From: Pseudomonadota bacterium
GTDB taxonomy: Bacteria > Pseudomonadota > Gammaproteobacteria > SZUA-229
Direction: 5' to 3'
Length of the DNA: 6,561 nt
Assembly: GCA_030673345.1 (NCBI GenBank)
Contig: DAOVJH010000084.1
Coordinates: 1-6,561 of the forward strand
The position numbers and the translations under genes were made by a program. The number at the start of each line of letters is the position of its first letter. Position 1 is the first letter of the stretch. The notes under the pieces were generated by a model, which had not been told where the DNA came from, searched no databases, and saw only the letters and a program-made list of their open reading frames with translations. Shown here piece by piece: positions 5,522 to 6,561 of this stretch.

Positions 5522-5768
5522 AAAAGCTTGAACCGCAGAGGCGCGGAGACGCAGAGAAACTTTATTTGTCGTCATACTGGCGAAGGCCAGTATCCATATT
5601 TCAGGTGTGCACAAATTATCAGAATTGATACCAATACATATGATGGATACCGGCTAAAGACATGCCGGCATGACGGTACTATGTTCGGCTTATGATTTTA
5701 ATTAGCGTCCGTACAAACTTATAATTGTTTTTCTCTGCGTCTCCGCGCCTCTGCGGTGAAAAGCTTTT
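5522..5768. repeat. inverted-repeat element B, MITE-like, with nested second repeat
   Basis: A 28-base arm beginning ACCGCAGAGGCGCGGAGACG (5532-5559) recurs as a perfect inverted copy at 5730-5757. Outside the arms both ends carry AAAAGCTT (5522-5529; AAAAGCTTTT at 5759-5768), so the imperfect inverted repeat spans 247 bases. A looser symmetry continues outward (TTTAAAACTTTAAAAG on the left, AGCTTTTGATCTTGATTAAAAG on the right). The interior has no open frame of note and contains a second inverted repeat (5570-5675). The element is 54 bases downstream of polA. Arms and right flank resemble element A. No transposase gene and no clear target duplication is present. Its folded RNA might form the 3' end of the polA message, since no intrinsic terminator directly follows polA. 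Confidence 0.85.
5570..5675. repeat. inner inverted repeat nested in element B
   Basis: CGTCATACTGGC (5570-5581) matches the inverted copy GCCGGCATGACG (5664-5675) with two differences, and TATCCAT (5591-5597) matches ATGGATA (5643-5649) exactly. The left end is itself a hairpin: ATACTGGC, loop GAAG, GCCAGTAT (5574-5593). The pattern CGTCAT...GGC-GAAG-GCC...ATCCAT resembles the GTCATnCC...GG-AATCCA class of short repeats widespread in proteobacteria (the dRS3-like type in Neisseria). It looks like a second repeat inserted into, or captured by, element B. Confidence 0.7.
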
Positions 5769-5822
5769 GATCTTGATTAAAAGTCCACTTCTGGCCGATA
5801 ACAGCCATCCTCCGACACCGGA

Positions 5823-6561
5823 TTAATGCGCCTCATCCCAGTTATCACCGATACCGATATCGACGATTAACGGCACTTTCAAATCAGCTGCCTGCTCCAT
5901 CTCCATTCTTAACAGATCAGCCAGTGCTTCAACATCTTTTTCCAGCACTTCGACCACGAGTTCATCATGGACCTGCATCACGACTTTTGCATCGATCTTG
6001 CTCTGTTCTAATGCTGCATCAACCGAGATCATCGCACGTTTGATGATGTCAGCAGCAGTGCCCTGCATCGGTGCGTTAATAGCGGTGCGTTCCGCATACT
6101 GACGGCGCTGGCCGTTGCGCGAATTGATCTCGGGCAGGTACAGGCGGCGGCCAAATACGGTTTCGACGTACCCCCTGTCGTGCGCCTGTTCACGCGTTGC
6201 ATCCATGTATGCCTTGACGCCCGGATAACGTGCGAAATAGACGTCGATGTAATCCTGTGCCTCGTAGCGGCCAATATTAAGCTGTTTTGCCAGGCCAAAA
6301 GCCGACATGCCGTAGATCAGCCCAAAGTTGATGGCTTTAGCCGCACGGCGCTGCTCTGACTCGACATCATCCAGTGCCACCCCAAAAACTTCAGCGGCGG
6401 TCGCACGGTGCACGTCGATGCCATCGGAAAACGCTTTGAGCAAGTTTTCATCTTCTGACAGATGCGCCATGATGCGCAGCTCGACCTGTGAATAATCCGC
6501 TGCCAGCATCTTATAACCTTTGGGGGCGACGAAAGCCTGCCGGATGCGGCGCCCTTCTTCG
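5823..6561 (-). CDS. polA: DNA polymerase I, C-terminal polymerase domain (partial, 5' end outside window)
   Basis: DNA polymerase I fills gaps and replaces RNA primers in replication and repair. The frame enters from the right edge and gives 245 residues before TAA at 5823-5825; no internal ATG should be taken as its start. It covers most of the palm and fingers of a protein that is usually about 900 residues. Numbered from the first visible residue: motif A DYSQVELR (22-29, metal-binding Asp22); motif B on the O-helix [14 protein letters not shown] (71-84), with the Arg, Lys, Phe and Tyr that bind the incoming nucleotide; motif C VHDE (197-200, with catalytic Asp199 and Glu200). It ends in GDNWDEAH, like E. 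coli GENWDQAH. Whether the 5' nuclease and proofreading domains are intact cannot be seen. It is convergent with engB, with the small RNA and two repeats between them. Confidence 0.98.
   Translation of the reverse strand, partial: EEGRRIRQAFVAPKGYKMLAADYSQVELRIMAHLSEDENLLKAFSDGIDVHRATAAEVFGVALDDVESEQRRAAKAINFGLIYGMSAFGLAKQLNIGRYEAQDYIDVYFARYPGVKAYMDATREQAHDRGYVETVFGRRLYLPEINSRNGQRRQYAERTAINAPMQGTAADIIKRAMISVDAALEQSKIDAKVVMQVHDELVVEVLEKDVEALADLLRMEMEQAADLKVPLIVDIGIGDNWDEAH

Noticed and set aside
3484..6561. CRISPR array, phage or complete insertion sequence
   Set aside because: Repeats are inverted pairs, not regularly spaced direct repeats, and no transposase, integrase or cas frame is present.

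Overview
The window comes from a gammaproteobacterial chromosome. The evidence is the System I cytochrome c maturation genes in the order ccmABCDEF, a di-haem cytochrome c4 of the pseudomonad type, and the cluster polA / small RNA / engB (yihA). In Escherichia coli that last locus is polA-spf(Spot 42)-yihA, and in pseudomonads it is polA-ersA-engB with cytochrome c4 beside it. The genus cannot be named from the sequence alone.

Layout from right to left. Bases 5823-6561 (minus strand) hold the C-terminal 245 residues of DNA polymerase I, with its polymerase motifs A, B and C. Bases 4907-5822 are about 0.9 kb without a protein gene. This gap contains a strong candidate small RNA gene on the minus strand (about 5212 to 5041): a sigma70-type promoter with a consensus -35 box, three consecutive perfect stem-loops and a U8 terminator. 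Two inverted-repeat elements flank it (4919-5014 and 5522-5768); their arms are related and the second has another inverted repeat nested inside. engB (4256-4906, plus strand) encodes the ribosome-assembly GTPase and converges on the small RNA. Bases 3484-4092 (minus strand) encode cytochrome c4, divergent from engB, with a recognisable promoter, a good ribosome binding site and an intrinsic terminator.

Bases 1-3396 (minus strand) carry the ccm operon: ccmA, ccmB, ccmC, ccmD, ccmE and the first 187 codons of ccmF, closely spaced and partly overlapping. CcmABCD load haem onto the periplasmic chaperone CcmE, and CcmF (with CcmH, not in the window) transfers it to CXXCH motifs of apocytochromes. 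Cytochrome c4, encoded immediately upstream, has two such motifs and is a plausible client.

The protein genes are conserved and intact as far as they can be seen. The novelty is in the polA-engB gap: the small RNA has the same position and orientation as Spot 42 and ErsA, but by eye does not have the Spot 42 sequence. It shows two pyrimidine-rich loops suited to pairing with Shine-Dalgarno regions, and a pair of TGGACA repeats spaced two helical turns apart lies upstream of its promoter.
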